A stretch of 64,000 nucleotides of DNA from Dyadobacter arcticus. Its GTDB lineage: Bacteria; Bacteroidota; Bacteroidia; Cytophagales; Spirosomataceae. The position numbers and the translations under genes are program-made. Shown one piece after another: positions 8,807-19,700 of this stretch. The stretch's first letter is position 1, and each line of letters starts with the position of its first letter. The stretch covers positions 744,001 through 808,000 of the forward strand of contig NZ_JAASQJ010000001.1 in assembly GCF_011762185.1 (NCBI RefSeq), read 5' to 3'. A model generated the notes under the pieces. That model saw nothing but the letters and a program-made list of their open reading frames with translations. It searched no databases and had not been told where the DNA came from.

Positions 8807-10921
8807 ATGATTAGATACAGATTGCTTCTCACGTTTCTGTTTATACTTCTCAACCCGGATCAGGGTTATAGCCAGCAGAAGGCATCTTACAAGCAAGCTG
8901 AAATTCTCTGGGATACCTGGGGAATTCCTCACATTTATGCCAAAAATGAAGAAAGCCTTTTTTATGCTTATGGCTGGGCACAGGCACAAAATCATGGCGA
9001 TCTGGTTTTAAAGTTATATGGGCAGGCGAGGGGAAAAGGCGCAGAATATTGGGGTGAAAAATATGCCGAATCCGATCGGTGGGTACTGCTTAACGATATT
9101 TTCGAGCGTGCCGGTGAATGGAATGTAAAGCAGAAACCGGCAATGCGAAAGAACCTGGATGCTTTTGCAAAGGGCATCAATGATTATGCGAAGGAGAATC
9201 CCGGAAAAATCAGTGAAGAGGTGAGAGCCGTGCTACCTGTTTCTGCGCAAGATGTGATTGCCAATGTGCAAAGGGTAACCCATTTTGTTTTTCTGGCACC
9301 TTCTTCCAAAGTGGCCGCTGCACTAGCCGCACAGGGAGAAAAGAACGGCTCCAACGCCTGGGCGGTGGGTCCCAAAAAATCGGCAAGCGGAAATACGTTG
9401 CTGCTCACCAATCCACATTTACCCTGGACCGACCTTTATACTTACTTTGAAGCTCAGCTTGTTGCACCTGGAATCAATGCTTATGGTATATCCAGAATGG
9501 GTTTCCCCGTCCTGACCATGGCATTTAATGATGTCGCAGGATATTCGCAGACTGTGAATACCAACGATGGACAGGATTTTTTTGAATTGAAGGAGAAAGA
9601 CGGCGGGTATCTCTGGGATGGTAAGGTGACTCCATTTGAAACAAAAGAAAAGATCCTCAAAATAAAGCAGCCAGACGGCACCCTGTCCGAGGAGAAAATG
9701 GTGGCCAGGCGATCGATACATGGTCCGGTTGTAAGTGAGAAAGGTGGCAGAACGATTGCCATGAAGATAGCCGGGCTGGATCAATATGGCATTTTTGAGC
9801 AATATCTGGAAATGTGTAAGGCCAGGGATTTCGAAGCTTTTAATGCAGCGGTCAGCAAGTTGCAGATCCCCATGTATACCTTAATGTTTGCTGATAATCA
9901 GGGTAATATATTCAATCTTTTTAATGGCGAAGTCCCAATGCGGCCAAAAGGTGACTGGAAATTTTGGTCAGGCATTGTGCCTGGTGACACTTCCGCCACG
10001 CTCTGGACCAAAACACATCCGTATAAGGATTTGCCAAAAGTACTCAATCCGACCACAGGCTGGCTGCAAAACACCAATGAACCACCCTGGACAGCCACCT
10101 GGCCGATCGTAAACGAACCGGCTGATTTTCCCTCTTACATTGCGCCGCCACTCAGCATGTCATTCCGGACGATCGGTTCAGTGAAAATGCTTATGAATGC
10201 TGAAAAAATTACATTGGACGATTTCATTGCCATGAAACTATCCACAAAAATGGAATTGGCAGATCACATTCTCGATGACTTGATTGCCGCAGCTGGGTCT
10301 TCTGAAAATGTTGAGTCAAAAGAAGCTGCGAAAGTGCTGGCGAGTTGGGATCGCCAGACGGAAACGACAAGCAAAGGCGCTTTTTTGTTCGATCAGTTCG
10401 TTAGAAAATGGGTGGGCGGGGCAGGTAAGCTGGGCACATTGGGTACTGAGTCGACCATGTTTGCCACGCCATGGATCCCAAGTGACCCTGTAAATACGCC
10501 AAAAGGCATAGCAGATAAGGATTGGGCGGTTAAAGCTTTGGCTGAAACTGCTTTGGAGGTTAAACAAAAGTATGGTGTTGTGGACGTTCCCTGGGGTGAC
10601 GTATTTCGCTTCCGGATTGGTGACGTGGATGTGCCGGGGAATGGCGGATCGGGTTTTATGGGTGTCTTTCGGACAATGACATTAACTCCTACAAATGATG
10701 GCAAATTTGCTCCATCCCACGGAGAAACTTACGTAGCGGCGATTGAATTTTCGAAACCTTTGAAAGCAAAAGCGCTGACTAGTTATGGCAACGCTTCTCA
10801 ACCAGGCTCCAAGCATCATTCGGACCAGTTGCCATTATTATCTCAAAAAAAGCTCCGCCCCGTCTGGTTTACCAGGAAAGAAGCGGAGGCAAATTTGGAA
10901 GAAAAGACGGTTTTTAAATGA
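8807..10921 (+). CDS. Penicillin acylase family (S45) N-terminal nucleophile hydrolase
   Basis: The preferred start at 8807 gives 704 residues beginning with a signal peptide (MIRYRLLLTFLFILL ... GYSQQ); an in-frame start at 8732 would add 25 residues before it. The family cleaves amide bonds after autocatalytic removal of a spacer. The nucleophile is S182 in the hallmark GSNAWAVGP, preceded by the small alpha chain (DTWGIPHIYA, residues about 30-40). NPHLPW follows about 25 residues after the nucleophile, as in acyl-homoserine lactone and penicillin acylases. Substrates in this family include N-acyl amino acids, beta-lactams and quorum signals; none can be chosen here. The stop abuts the end of the convergent mqo gene. 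Confidence 0.8.
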   Translation: MIRYRLLLTFLFILLNPDQGYSQQKASYKQAEILWDTWGIPHIYAKNEESLFYAYGWAQAQNHGDLVLKLYGQARGKGAEYWGEKYAESDRWVLLNDIFERAGEWNVKQKPAMRKNLDAFAKGINDYAKENPGKISEEVRAVLPVSAQDVIANVQRVTHFVFLAPSSKVAAALAAQGEKNGSNAWAVGPKKSASGNTLLLTNPHLPWTDLYTYFEAQLVAPGINAYGISRMGFPVLTMAFNDVAGYSQTVNTNDGQDFFELKEKDGGYLWDGKVTPFETKEKILKIKQPDGTLSEEKMVARRSIHGPVVSEKGGRTIAMKIAGLDQYGIFEQYLEMCKARDFEAFNAAVSKLQIPMYTLMFADNQGNIFNLFNGEVPMRPKGDWKFWSGIVPGDTSATLWTKTHPYKDLPKVLNPTTGWLQNTNEPPWTATWPIVNEPADFPSYIAPPLSMSFRTIGSVKMLMNAEKITLDDFIAMKLSTKMELADHILDDLIAAAGSSENVESKEAAKVLASWDRQTETTSKGAFLFDQFVRKWVGGAGKLGTLGTESTMFATPWIPSDPVNTPKGIADKDWAVKALAETALEVKQKYGVVDVPWGDVFRFRIGDVDVPGNGGSGFMGVFRTMTLTPTNDGKFAPSHGETYVAAIEFSKPLKAKALTSYGNASQPGSKHHSDQLPLLSQKKLRPVWFTRKEAEANLEEKTVFK

Positions 10922-12448
10922 TCAGGCTGTTATTCCTTCTTCCAAATGCGAAGCATTCAATTGCAGGACATCCGTAGTCCACGCTCTTGTTTTCGCGGCC
11001 AGATCCTCGTTTGCAGAAAGCGGTGAACCAAATGATGGAATGATTTTCCGGAAACCATCCTGCCATTCATCGGTTTTGGCTTCCTTAAAGCAGCGATGAA
11101 TGAGGTCTATCATAATTGATACGGAGGTGGAAGCGCCGGGAGATGCTCCAAGTAAGGCCGCCAATGAGCCATCTGCTGCGGTAACCATTTCCGTCCCGAA
11201 TTCCAGGACACCGCCTTCTTTTTTATCTTTTTTAATTACTTGAACACGCTGACCGGCTTTTTCAAGCTCCCAATCTTCGAGACGCGCTTCTGGCAAATAC
11301 TCCTTTAATGCTTCCAGGCGATCTTCAGGCGATTGACGCACCTGGTCGATCAGGTATTTGGTTAAAGGAATATTGTGAATTCCCGCCGCCAGCATGGGCT
11401 TAATGTTGTTTAGCTTGATAGACGACGGCAGATCCAGGTAAGAGCCATTTTTTAAAAACTTAGTTGAGAAACCTGCGTATGGACCAAACAGTAATGCTTT
11501 TTTCCCATCAATCACCCTGGTATCAAGGTGCGGGACCGACATGGGCGGTGAGCCTACGGATGCCTTGCCATATACTTTTGCCTGATGTTGTTCAATGATT
11601 TCGGGTTTATTACAAACGAGCCACTGGCCGCTTACCGGAAAACCGCCGAAGCCTTTTCCTTCAGGGATATTTGATTTTTCAAGTAGCAGGAGAGAGCCAC
11701 CACCTGCACCGATAAAAACAAATTTTGTCTTGACGTCACGAGATCTGTTGGTCTCCCTGTTTTTAACTTCGATCGTCCATGAGCTGTCGCTATTGCGTGA
11801 AAGATCCGATACTTCGTGGTTCAGGCAAAGATTAACGCCGTTCTGTTTTTCAAGATAGTCGAACATGTATTTTGTCAACATACCAAAATTAACATCCGTC
11901 CCTAACTGCATTCTCGTAGCCGCAACCTTTTCTTCCGGATCACGGCCGGTCATCACTAATGGTACCCAATTATTAATTACTTCTTTGTCCTCGGTGTATT
12001 CCATCCCACGGAAAAGGTGATGGCTGCTAAGTGCTTCAAATCGCTTATGGAGATACTCAACATTTTCATTTCCCCAAACAAAGCTCATGTGGGGAATGTT
12101 GTGGATAAATGTATCAGGGGAATCAATGATCTCGTTTTCAACCAGGTAAGCCCAAAATTCCTTGGAAACCTCAAATGACTCTGCTATTTGAATTGCTTTT
12201 TTAATCTCGACAGATCCGTCAGGGAGTTGGGGTGTATAGTTTAATTCACAAAAGGCGGAATGTCCGGTTCCCGCATTATTCCAGGGATCGGAACTTTCGG
12301 CTGTTACACGGTCTAACCTTTCAAAAATTGAAATGGACATGCTGGGATTCAACTTTTTCAGCAGGACACCTAGTGTTGCGCTCATGATACCGGCTCCAAT
12401 CAGAACGACATCGGGTGTGCCGGTTTTTGAAGACTTTTTGGTTTTCAT
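10922..12448 (-). CDS. mqo: Malate:quinone oxidoreductase
   Basis: The protein has 508 residues, normal for Mqo. It oxidises malate to oxaloacetate at the membrane face and reduces quinone, a non-NAD route into the TCA cycle. The FAD-binding start GAGIMSATLG (residues 18-27) and family stretches DPWNNAGTGHSAFCELNYTP, GAGGGSLLLL, GFPVSGQWLVC and LLGASPGASTS are all present. There is no transmembrane helix, consistent with a peripheral enzyme. A 14-bp perfect palindrome lies 25 bp upstream of the start. The 3' end directly meets the convergent acylase gene, with no room for a terminator. Confidence 0.93.
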   Translation of the reverse strand: MKTKKSSKTGTPDVVLIGAGIMSATLGVLLKKLNPSMSISIFERLDRVTAESSDPWNNAGTGHSAFCELNYTPQLPDGSVEIKKAIQIAESFEVSKEFWAYLVENEIIDSPDTFIHNIPHMSFVWGNENVEYLHKRFEALSSHHLFRGMEYTEDKEVINNWVPLVMTGRDPEEKVAATRMQLGTDVNFGMLTKYMFDYLEKQNGVNLCLNHEVSDLSRNSDSSWTIEVKNRETNRSRDVKTKFVFIGAGGGSLLLLEKSNIPEGKGFGGFPVSGQWLVCNKPEIIEQHQAKVYGKASVGSPPMSVPHLDTRVIDGKKALLFGPYAGFSTKFLKNGSYLDLPSSIKLNNIKPMLAAGIHNIPLTKYLIDQVRQSPEDRLEALKEYLPEARLEDWELEKAGQRVQVIKKDKKEGGVLEFGTEMVTAADGSLAALLGASPGASTSVSIMIDLIHRCFKEAKTDEWQDGFRKIIPSFGSPLSANEDLAAKTRAWTTDVLQLNASHLEEGITA

Positions 12449-12472
12449 TACAAAAGAAGTAAATATGTGAAT

Positions 12473-12486
12473 CGGGTTTAAACCCG
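12473..12486. promoter_or_regulatory. Perfect 14-bp palindrome upstream of mqo
   Basis: The sequence CGGGTTTAAACCCG is a perfect dyad, 25 bp before the mqo start codon. Its position suits an operator or a leader hairpin, but no regulator is assigned and the site occurs once in the window. Confidence 0.3.
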
Positions 12487-12637
12487 GAATAGTACAAGAT
12501 GTATGTGCATAACAGCGTATATAGCACTGTTTGTTTCGAAAATAGTATAATCTGTAAAAATAAAAGCCAAGCCGGTTTCAAGTTCTTGGCAGGGGGCAAT
12601 TAAAACCTTTTTAGTTGCAAGATTTGGGGATGGGCAC

Positions 12638-12676
12638 AAAAAAAGGGTACGGTTTGCAAAACATCCGTACCCTTTT
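12638..12676 (-). terminator. Rho-independent terminator of the collagen-like lipoprotein gene
   Basis: A 12-bp perfect stem (AAAAGGGTACGG with CCGTACCCTTTT) has a 12-base loop. Read on the minus strand it is followed by a run of seven T. It lies just past the stop of the gene at 12690. Confidence 0.8.
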
Positions 12677-12689
12677 AGATAAAGCTTTT

Positions 12690-13298
12690 TTAAATATCAG
12701 CCTCGATAACATCAGATTCTTTGAGGCCGAACGCTTTTACAACCTCTTCATAATTGTTCAAGTTTACACCGGCGTTAGCCCGGAAGGACTTACTTGGAAT
12801 AATCACGGCGCGTATTCTCTGGAATTCCCGCTCCGGGGCAGTAGGCTGATCCTCTGACCAGCTAACCGGCCTAATGTCAACAAAGAACTGATTTCTTCGG
12901 AGAAGTGTAACAAAATTGAATGTAGTAACCTTGTTGTCCGGAAATTCAACACGGCCCGGAATAGCCCACCAAAAATTTTGGCTTTGGATGAATACGATCA
13001 CGACACTTCTTGCCAATGCCGCTGTGTCGGCAGCCGATAGGTTGTTTTTTCCTATTGTGTAACCTCCATTTGTGCTCTTAACCGGTCCGGCGGTGATCAA
13101 TTCTCTGGCTCCAAGCGCATCTATGCCGGCTACTCCTGTGTCACCTTTCGCACCTGGGGCGCCCGGTGTTCCCGGTGCTCCTGCCGAACCGGCTGGTCCC
13201 GCAACACCCGCTGGACCCGTTTTACCTTCTGGGCCTTCGCAGCTTAGTGATACACCAACGATACCAATCCAAGCAATCACAATTAGTTTTTTAAGCAT
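12690..13298 (-). CDS. Lipoprotein with collagen-like Gly-X-Y repeat
   Basis: The protein has 202 residues. A lipoprotein signal ends VSLSC, with C20 as lipidation site. It is followed at once by twelve Gly-X-Y triplets (residues 22-57, for example GPAGVAGPAGSAGAPG). The remaining 140 residues are a globular domain with no recognised relative. The collagen-like stem probably trimerises and holds the C-terminal domain away from the membrane. The gene is monocistronic with its own terminator. Similar collagen-stem lipoproteins are common in Bacteroidota, usually without known function. Confidence 0.75.
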   Translation of the reverse strand: MLKKLIVIAWIGIVGVSLSCEGPEGKTGPAGVAGPAGSAGAPGTPGAPGAKGDTGVAGIDALGARELITAGPVKSTNGGYTIGKNNLSAADTAALARSVVIVFIQSQNFWWAIPGRVEFPDNKVTTFNFVTLLRRNQFFVDIRPVSWSEDQPTAPEREFQRIRAVIIPSKSFRANAGVNLNNYEEVVKAFGLKESDVIEADI

Positions 13299-13680
13299 AG
13301 CTGTTATAGATTAAGTTAAAATGTTAAGAAATAGCTTTTGCAAATAAACAGCGAATATTATAAATACGTAAAGGCATTTCGTAAAATCCTTCGAATCCAT
13401 TGTAATTATCGTGTAAATAGCTTCTCCAATCCAAAAAACCATAAAAAATTATACCTGAAACTCAATGAGCACAATTTTCCAGGCGCAATTTGGCTTATTG
13501 AAAGATATTCTATACCTGATTATGCAGCGGAAATTTGCTAGCTCATTGAAGATGTTGTAATTTCATTCCGAAAAACCTGAATTACTATCAGTTCTATCCA
13601 CTTTCGTCATATCCCCCCACCCAGGAGCTTTTAAAGCTTCTTCATGAATTTCAAACACTATATCAAATTCTTATAAACTT
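13299..13680. other. Divergent intergenic region without recognisable gene
   Basis: This 382-bp AT-rich region separates the collagen-like lipoprotein gene (minus) from the first C25 protease (plus). It must carry both promoters, but I find no full match to the TTTG/TAnnTTTG pattern and no hairpin stronger than a short AGCTTTTAAAGCT dyad near 13625. The open frame at 13338-13541 has no supporting features. Confidence 0.5.
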
Positions 13681-16600
13681 ATGAGATCTAAAAATTTTAC
13701 AAAAAAACTTTTCCTTGTTTTATCACTCACTATCCTTGGGCTAGGTGGATTAAAGGCGCAAATATTTAGCGGAACGTATGCAAATGATTGGCTCGAAGGC
13801 AAGTACAGTCAGCCTTGGGTAAGTATAAAAGCAGGAGCGATACCATTGGGAGCACCCGCTGATAATGCATACACACGTTTTAAGGGAATTTATCGAGTGG
13901 CAATGAACTCAGCATCACTGCCCGCTGCAATCAAGAATGCGGATAAATCATTCCTTCAGCTTTGGCACAGAGGAAAGCAGGTGGCCCTTATTAAAGCGGA
14001 TGATACAGAAATCCTTTTTTATGCGGTACCTAACGATGGGTCATCTGACGCTTGGTTTTTCAGGCCGATGAGCGACCGTGTGAACCCTTATTACAGTTAC
14101 TTTTCGGATGAAAGTACTTACTTTCTGACAGTGGGAGCGTCGGCCGGCGACAGGGCGGCTCAGGTAACGGTGAATGATGCTGGTGCTACAGTAGTGGACA
14201 ACCACACAAGATTTGACAATAAATTTTTCGTCAATGAATACTCACACGCCGTATATTATCCCCTAAGGCCTGTGGATATAAACAGTTTTTATGAGGATGG
14301 AAAGAGTAAGACTGGTGCCAGATTGACCGATAATGCGGCTAACAGAATTTATACTACCAATGGCGGCGCGGCTAATGCAGAAACATTTTCTTTACAGGTC
14401 GTAAATAAGTTCGGTGCTGACAAGGCACAAGTGCAAGGGTTGATTCAGGGAAGATCCTATTTCCCATCAGGTGGCGGGACGAGAAAAATCAGAATATATG
14501 CCGGAAAAGATAAAGACAATCTTATTGAGCGGACCAGTGTAAACATTGCAGGCTTTTCCTACTCTACTTTTTCATTTGATTTGGAACCCGGAGATGTCGA
14601 TCCAACTACCGGAGCAGGCGTTTTAGGTTTCAGCACCGATGCAGCCCCTGAGACTGTGGGTGCTAATACGGTTTATGACACATATTCTGTTTCCTACTAT
14701 AACGTCATTTACAAGCAAGGTTTCAATATGCAGGGCCAGACATCTACGGAGTTCGGTTTTGCGGCTGCTTCTGCCAGTACCCTGAATAAAGTTGTTATCG
14801 CCAATCCACCGGCAAATGTCAAATTTTACGACATATCGGATCCTGATAAGCCACGGATCATCAATGGTACTGCGACCAACTTGCAGTTTTCCAGAATTAA
14901 CAATCTGCCATTGACAATGTTGGCTACGAGCTTAACGCCAACTACGGTGGGCGATACGAAGATAGCGACCGCGAATTTTGTAGATCTCAATCCTGCGTCG
15001 TTCAACTATCTGATTGTAACAAATGCTACTTTGGAAGCGGCTGCCGAGGAATTTAGGAAATATCGCATGGATGATTCGCCGGGAGTAAAATATAAGGCCG
15101 GTGTTTTCAAAATCAAGGATATTTACAACCAGTTTAATTATGGCGAGCCAAGTCCAATAGCTATCAGGCGCTTTGTTGATTTCATGATTTCTGATAATGA
15201 TAAGGAAAAGTATCTGCTATTGATGGGCAAAGTGGTTGCGAGAAATGACAGGTCAAAAAGAGAAATGCCTGATGAGGTGCCAACCGTTGGCTATCCTAGC
15301 TCAGACAATCTGCTTGTGGAAGGTTTGAAGGGACAGTTGCAGGACGTGATGACGATCCCTGTAGGAAGGGTTCCTGCAATTAACTACACACAGGCTCACG
15401 GGTATCTTGAAAAGGTGAAGACTTATGAAGCTGCCTCCGCAGGCCTGGCCTGGAGACGGAAAATAATGCATATTGCCGGCGGGAAATCTGAATTTGAGAT
15501 TGGCCTACACTCTGGAAACTTAAACAATGCCAGAGACAATAGCGGTCTAGCCACAACTTTCAACGGAACTGTTGAGTCTCATCTAAAACCCGCAGCCCAA
15601 GCCGCTATAATTCCTGTAGACCTTGATATTACCGCCGCTATTAATGCGGGTGTTGGCATGATCACCTATTTTGGCCATAGCGCGCCTTACCAGACTGATT
15701 ACAATTTCGGATATGTTTCAGACGCTGCCAAGGGTTACGCCAATTCGACCAAATATGCAATTATGTTTTATAACGGTTGTGATATCCTTAACATATTCAG
15801 TAATAATGATGCAGAAACGGTGAATGATCCAACGTCAAGGCCTCAATCTGTAGACTGGCTTTTAAACCCTAACAAAGGGGCTGTCGCTGTTTTTGGAAAT
15901 TCATTCTCGGGTTATAATGAGAGCTGTAATGAATACCTTCAGGAGCTCTATCCACAAATTTTCGGTAAAACGGATAGTCAGCGCGCTACTATTGGTAACA
16001 TTCTTCGCGCAACGTCATACGAAACGAAAATCAATCCAGGTAATTTTAGGATGGCCGGAGGGGATCTGAGAACTGCCGCTGCTGCTTACAGTAAAAGACA
16101 AGCCCAATTAAATCAAACGGTTTTGATTGGCGATCCGGCATTGAAAATCCTGATCAGCGCCGAAGGCGGTTTACCTGTCGAGCTAGTTTCTTTTGAGGCC
16201 AAGATCCGGAATGCCAATTCGGTTGAGGTAACCTGGACAACGAGTTCAGAGAAGGATAACAGCCATTTCATTGTCGAGAGAAGTTACAATGCAAAAAACT
16301 TTGAAGAAGTTGGAACCGTAGAAGGAAAAGGAGACTCGGAGTCATTAAGCTCTTACGCCTGGAATGATAACAAGCCGCTGTCGGGCAAGAGCTATTATCG
16401 CCTTGTACAAGTCGATCGCAGTAAAGGTGAAAATGGGAAAACTATTGACGGGAAGAAGACTAGTTCCAGAATTGTTTCTGTTGACAGGCCTTTCTCCAGT
16501 TCTCTGATCATTTCTCCAAACCCTGCAATGGACCGTGCTGAGATAAAGCTTGATTTACCGGTTGAAATGAAGAGCTGGAAATTACTTGATCTCGGTGGAC

Positions 16601-16725
16601 GTGTGGTGCGTAAAGGATTGACCGGAAAATCAATCAATACGGCTGACCTTTCGGCAGGAGAATATGTGCTGGAAGTTGTTACCGTGAACGATGACAAGTA
16701 TTCCAAAAAATTATACAAAAAATAG
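13681..16725 (+). CDS. Gingipain-like C25 family cysteine protease with T9SS sorting domain
   Basis: The protein has 1014 residues with a signal peptide (residues 1-26, ending GLKAQ). The N-terminal half (about 27-400) resembles the beta-rich prodomain of PorU/C25 proteins. The peptidase C25 domain spans about 440-815 and contains the expected dyad: H666 in MITYFGHSA and C700 in FYNGCD, 34 residues apart as in gingipains. A fibronectin-like segment (LPVELVSFEAKI ... VTWTTSSEKDNSHFIVERS) and a type A sorting domain (LIISPNPAMDRAEI to the end) follow. True PorU sortase lacks such a sorting domain, so this is more likely a secreted cargo protease. It is paralogous to the next gene. Confidence 0.75.
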   Translation: MRSKNFTKKLFLVLSLTILGLGGLKAQIFSGTYANDWLEGKYSQPWVSIKAGAIPLGAPADNAYTRFKGIYRVAMNSASLPAAIKNADKSFLQLWHRGKQVALIKADDTEILFYAVPNDGSSDAWFFRPMSDRVNPYYSYFSDESTYFLTVGASAGDRAAQVTVNDAGATVVDNHTRFDNKFFVNEYSHAVYYPLRPVDINSFYEDGKSKTGARLTDNAANRIYTTNGGAANAETFSLQVVNKFGADKAQVQGLIQGRSYFPSGGGTRKIRIYAGKDKDNLIERTSVNIAGFSYSTFSFDLEPGDVDPTTGAGVLGFSTDAAPETVGANTVYDTYSVSYYNVIYKQGFNMQGQTSTEFGFAAASASTLNKVVIANPPANVKFYDISDPDKPRIINGTATNLQFSRINNLPLTMLATSLTPTTVGDTKIATANFVDLNPASFNYLIVTNATLEAAAEEFRKYRMDDSPGVKYKAGVFKIKDIYNQFNYGEPSPIAIRRFVDFMISDNDKEKYLLLMGKVVARNDRSKREMPDEVPTVGYPSSDNLLVEGLKGQLQDVMTIPVGRVPAINYTQAHGYLEKVKTYEAASAGLAWRRKIMHIAGGKSEFEIGLHSGNLNNARDNSGLATTFNGTVESHLKPAAQAAIIPVDLDITAAINAGVGMITYFGHSAPYQTDYNFGYVSDAAKGYANSTKYAIMFYNGCDILNIFSNNDAETVNDPTSRPQSVDWLLNPNKGAVAVFGNSFSGYNESCNEYLQELYPQIFGKTDSQRATIGNILRATSYETKINPGNFRMAGGDLRTAAAAYSKRQAQLNQTVLIGDPALKILISAEGGLPVELVSFEAKIRNANSVEVTWTTSSEKDNSHFIVERSYNAKNFEEVGTVEGKGDSESLSSYAWNDNKPLSGKSYYRLVQVDRSKGENGKTIDGKKTSSRIVSVDRPFSSSLIISPNPAMDRAEIKLDLPVEMKSWKLLDLGGRVVRKGLTGKSINTADLSAGEYVLEVVTVNDDKYSKKLYKK

Positions 16726-16739
16726 GTAGGTAAACAATA

Positions 16740-16776
16740 TGGGGGGTGTAGAAAGCATTTACTTACTATACCCCCA
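16740..16776 (+). terminator. Hairpin between the two C25 protease genes, possible terminator
   Basis: Arms TGGGGGGTGTAG and CTATACCCCCA pair with one bulge and one G-U pair, and are followed by ATTTTTAAAA. It could terminate or attenuate transcription between the tandem protease genes. Confidence 0.5.
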
Positions 16777-16795
16777 ATTTTTAAAATAAAGTACA

Positions 16796-19700
16796 ATGAA
16801 TTATCGACACACTCTTTATTGGATCAAAGTTCTAATAATCGTCTTAACCGCTAATTTATCTCACGGGCAGACGACCACATCTTACACCAACAGCTGGATC
16901 AATTATAGTCAGCCTTATGTGAAGGTTTTGGTAAATACCAAAGGAATCCACAAGTTACCTTTCTCAGTACTACCCGCAGGTTTTCCCATATCCCAACCAG
17001 CCAAGCTTCAAATTTGGCGCTATGGTAAACAGGTTGCGATCTCAATCATCAACAACGAGATTTATTTTTATGGAACACCCAATGAGGGAGCTCGTGATTC
17101 CCTCTTGTACAGGCCATATAGTTCCAGAATGAACCCGTATTTTAGTCTTTTTTCAGATGAAGCAGCATACTTTTTAACCGTATCTGATTCAAAATCAATT
17201 CGCATCGAGACAGTTAGCAAAGCTGTGAGTAATGCTGTACCTGCTCTTGCCTATCATAGTAATAAAGATGTAGCCTTATTCAAAACAGATTACTCCCTGA
17301 GTACGAGAAATCCAGTACGCCCTCACTTCTTTAACAGTTATTATGAACATGGCGCTAGTGGGACGGGTCCAGCCATTGTTAAGAACAAACTTGCAACCTA
17401 TCCCATTCAGTTAACTGGAGCTGTTAATGTTTCAGCTGTTAAACCGAGAGTCAAATTATTGATTCATGGGCGGAGTAATAATCAGCGAAGTGTTGAAATA
17501 TATTTCGGTAAAACCGAGCAAGCGTTACGATTAGTTACCAAGCTTGCAAATAAGGATTTTGAAGGGTCTGAATTTGAATTTGATTTACTTCCAGGCGATT
17601 TAGATGCTAGTAATAAAGGAGTTTTATCTCTCAAATCGGAAAACTCAGAACAATATGAGCGATTTTCCCTTGCCTATTTTACAGTAACCTACCCACAGAC
17701 GTTGTCGATGCAATCCAAAAAGTCGTATGAATTTTCGTTGGATGCTGGCAAGGAAGCAGTTAGCAGAATCAACCTGGCAGGAGTTGCTGCCAATTCAGCA
17801 GTTTATGATATTACAGATACTTTAAAAATTATCTCTGGCGATCCTGCAAATCTTATGGTTCCCCGAAAGCCTGGCAAAGCGTTAAAGTTATTTGTCAGCG
17901 GTGAAGTAATTAACATTGCAGCTACGCGGTTGAGTACGGTTAACTTCAAGCCTTATGAACCCGAAAAGGCAAATTTTATCATGGTTACCAGTGAAAGTCT
18001 GCTTACATCTGCTCAAACGTATGCAGATTACCGTGCCTCTGCAGAGGGTGGGAGGCATAAGGTACTTCTTGCCGACATCAGGGATCTATATAATCAATTT
18101 AACTATGGTGAGCCCAGTCCATTGGGGATAAGACAATTTGTTGATTTCATGCTCTCAGATGGGAATAAAAATAAATATTTGTTTCTGGTAGGCAGGTCGA
18201 TAACCTTCCTGGAAAGGATGAAGAGAGAGTTACCTGACGAGGTTCCGACCATTGGATTTCCTGGTTCAGACGTATTGCTAGTTGCGGGTTTGGCAGGGGC
18301 ATCTCAGGACAATTCGGCAATACCAGTCGGCAGGCTGGCTGCGATGAACAAAGATAACGTTCTTGCATACCTCCAAAAAGTGAAGGATTATGAACATGCC
18401 AAGGTCGATGACCTTGGTTGGAGAAAGCGGGTTTTACACATTAATGGAGGAAAATCCGCCTCTGAAATAACCCAACTTAAAAATTTATTGGAAAGTCTTA
18501 GGCCTACTGTTGAGAATGGGATAGTTGGCGGTGAATTAAGGGCTTTTGTAAAGCAGCAAGCAATGGCTGAAAAGGAGGAAGTTAACATTACCCCGGAGGT
18601 CAATGATGGTGTTGGAATGATTACCTACTTTGGTCACGGAGGTGCAGATGTAACAGATTTAGATATTGGATACATTACTGAGGTAGCACGTGGTTATAAT
18701 AATGTCGGCAAATATCCCTTCATGTATTTCAATGGATGTAGTGTTGGAAATGTGTTCAGCGCAAGATATAATATGAGTCCAAGCGCAGGTTCTGATAGGG
18801 TACCCTTGTCTTTGGACTGGATGATCTCACCCAATAGGGGTGCCATAGCCTTCATTGCTAACTCCTTTGAGGGTTTTGTTAGTCCGCTAACAACCTATCT
18901 TAATGGCCTGTATGAAGGTATGTTCAAAGACGAGGCGACATCTAATCAAGCAATTGGAAGGATTCAAATGTCGACAGCGTCCAAAATTATTCAGGCTGGC
19001 GCTAGCGGTTACGATATAGCAAACATTCACCAGTCATTGCTTCAAGGTGATCCAAGCCTGAGATTAGTAAGCGTTGCCAATCCTGACTACACGATCGATG
19101 CAGATGAAGGGGTATTTTTGCAATCGGAATCGAAAAACCAATCTATCGAGAATTCGATTAATCTGACAACCTCTGTAATTTTTTCAAATGCAGGGAAATA
19201 TATCAAGGATCAAAAGATACCGATTGTATTTAAGTATGAGTACAAAGACGGGAGTGAATTAGTATTTAAGGAATCAGTAGCAGCGGTGCCGAATGTAGAT
19301 ACCTTGGTGTTTGTACGACCTAATAAGAAAAATTTAGTGAGGTTGACTGTAAAAGTTGACCCGGACAGTACACTTACCGAGCTTTCCCGCAGCAATAATA
19401 CGTCGGAACTTATTGTCGATTGGGAAGTAGCCAAGCGGCAATCCCTATACCCCTCTGAGCCAATCAAAGACCTGATTGCGCCGGTTATGGTGGTAACATT
19501 AGACACCAGATATATTAGGAATATGGATCAGGTGTCATCCAATCCTTTGATCGAAGTGGATTTGCAGGATGACAGGCTGCTGACCAAGGATTCCTTGATG
19601 GTTAACATCTTCTTAAAGTCATGTGAAGATAATTCCTGTGATTTTATCCGGGTGAATTATAAAAATGCAATCGAAATCTTGTCAACCTCTGATAGATCTT

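Noticed and set aside
12615..12857. Plus-strand frame of 80 residues
   Set aside because: It overlaps a strong terminator and the antisense of the collagen-like lipoprotein.
13338..13541. Plus-strand frame of 67 residues in the gap before the first protease
   Set aside because: It has no plausible start context, no signal or domain, and an amino-acid composition typical of AT-rich noncoding sequence.
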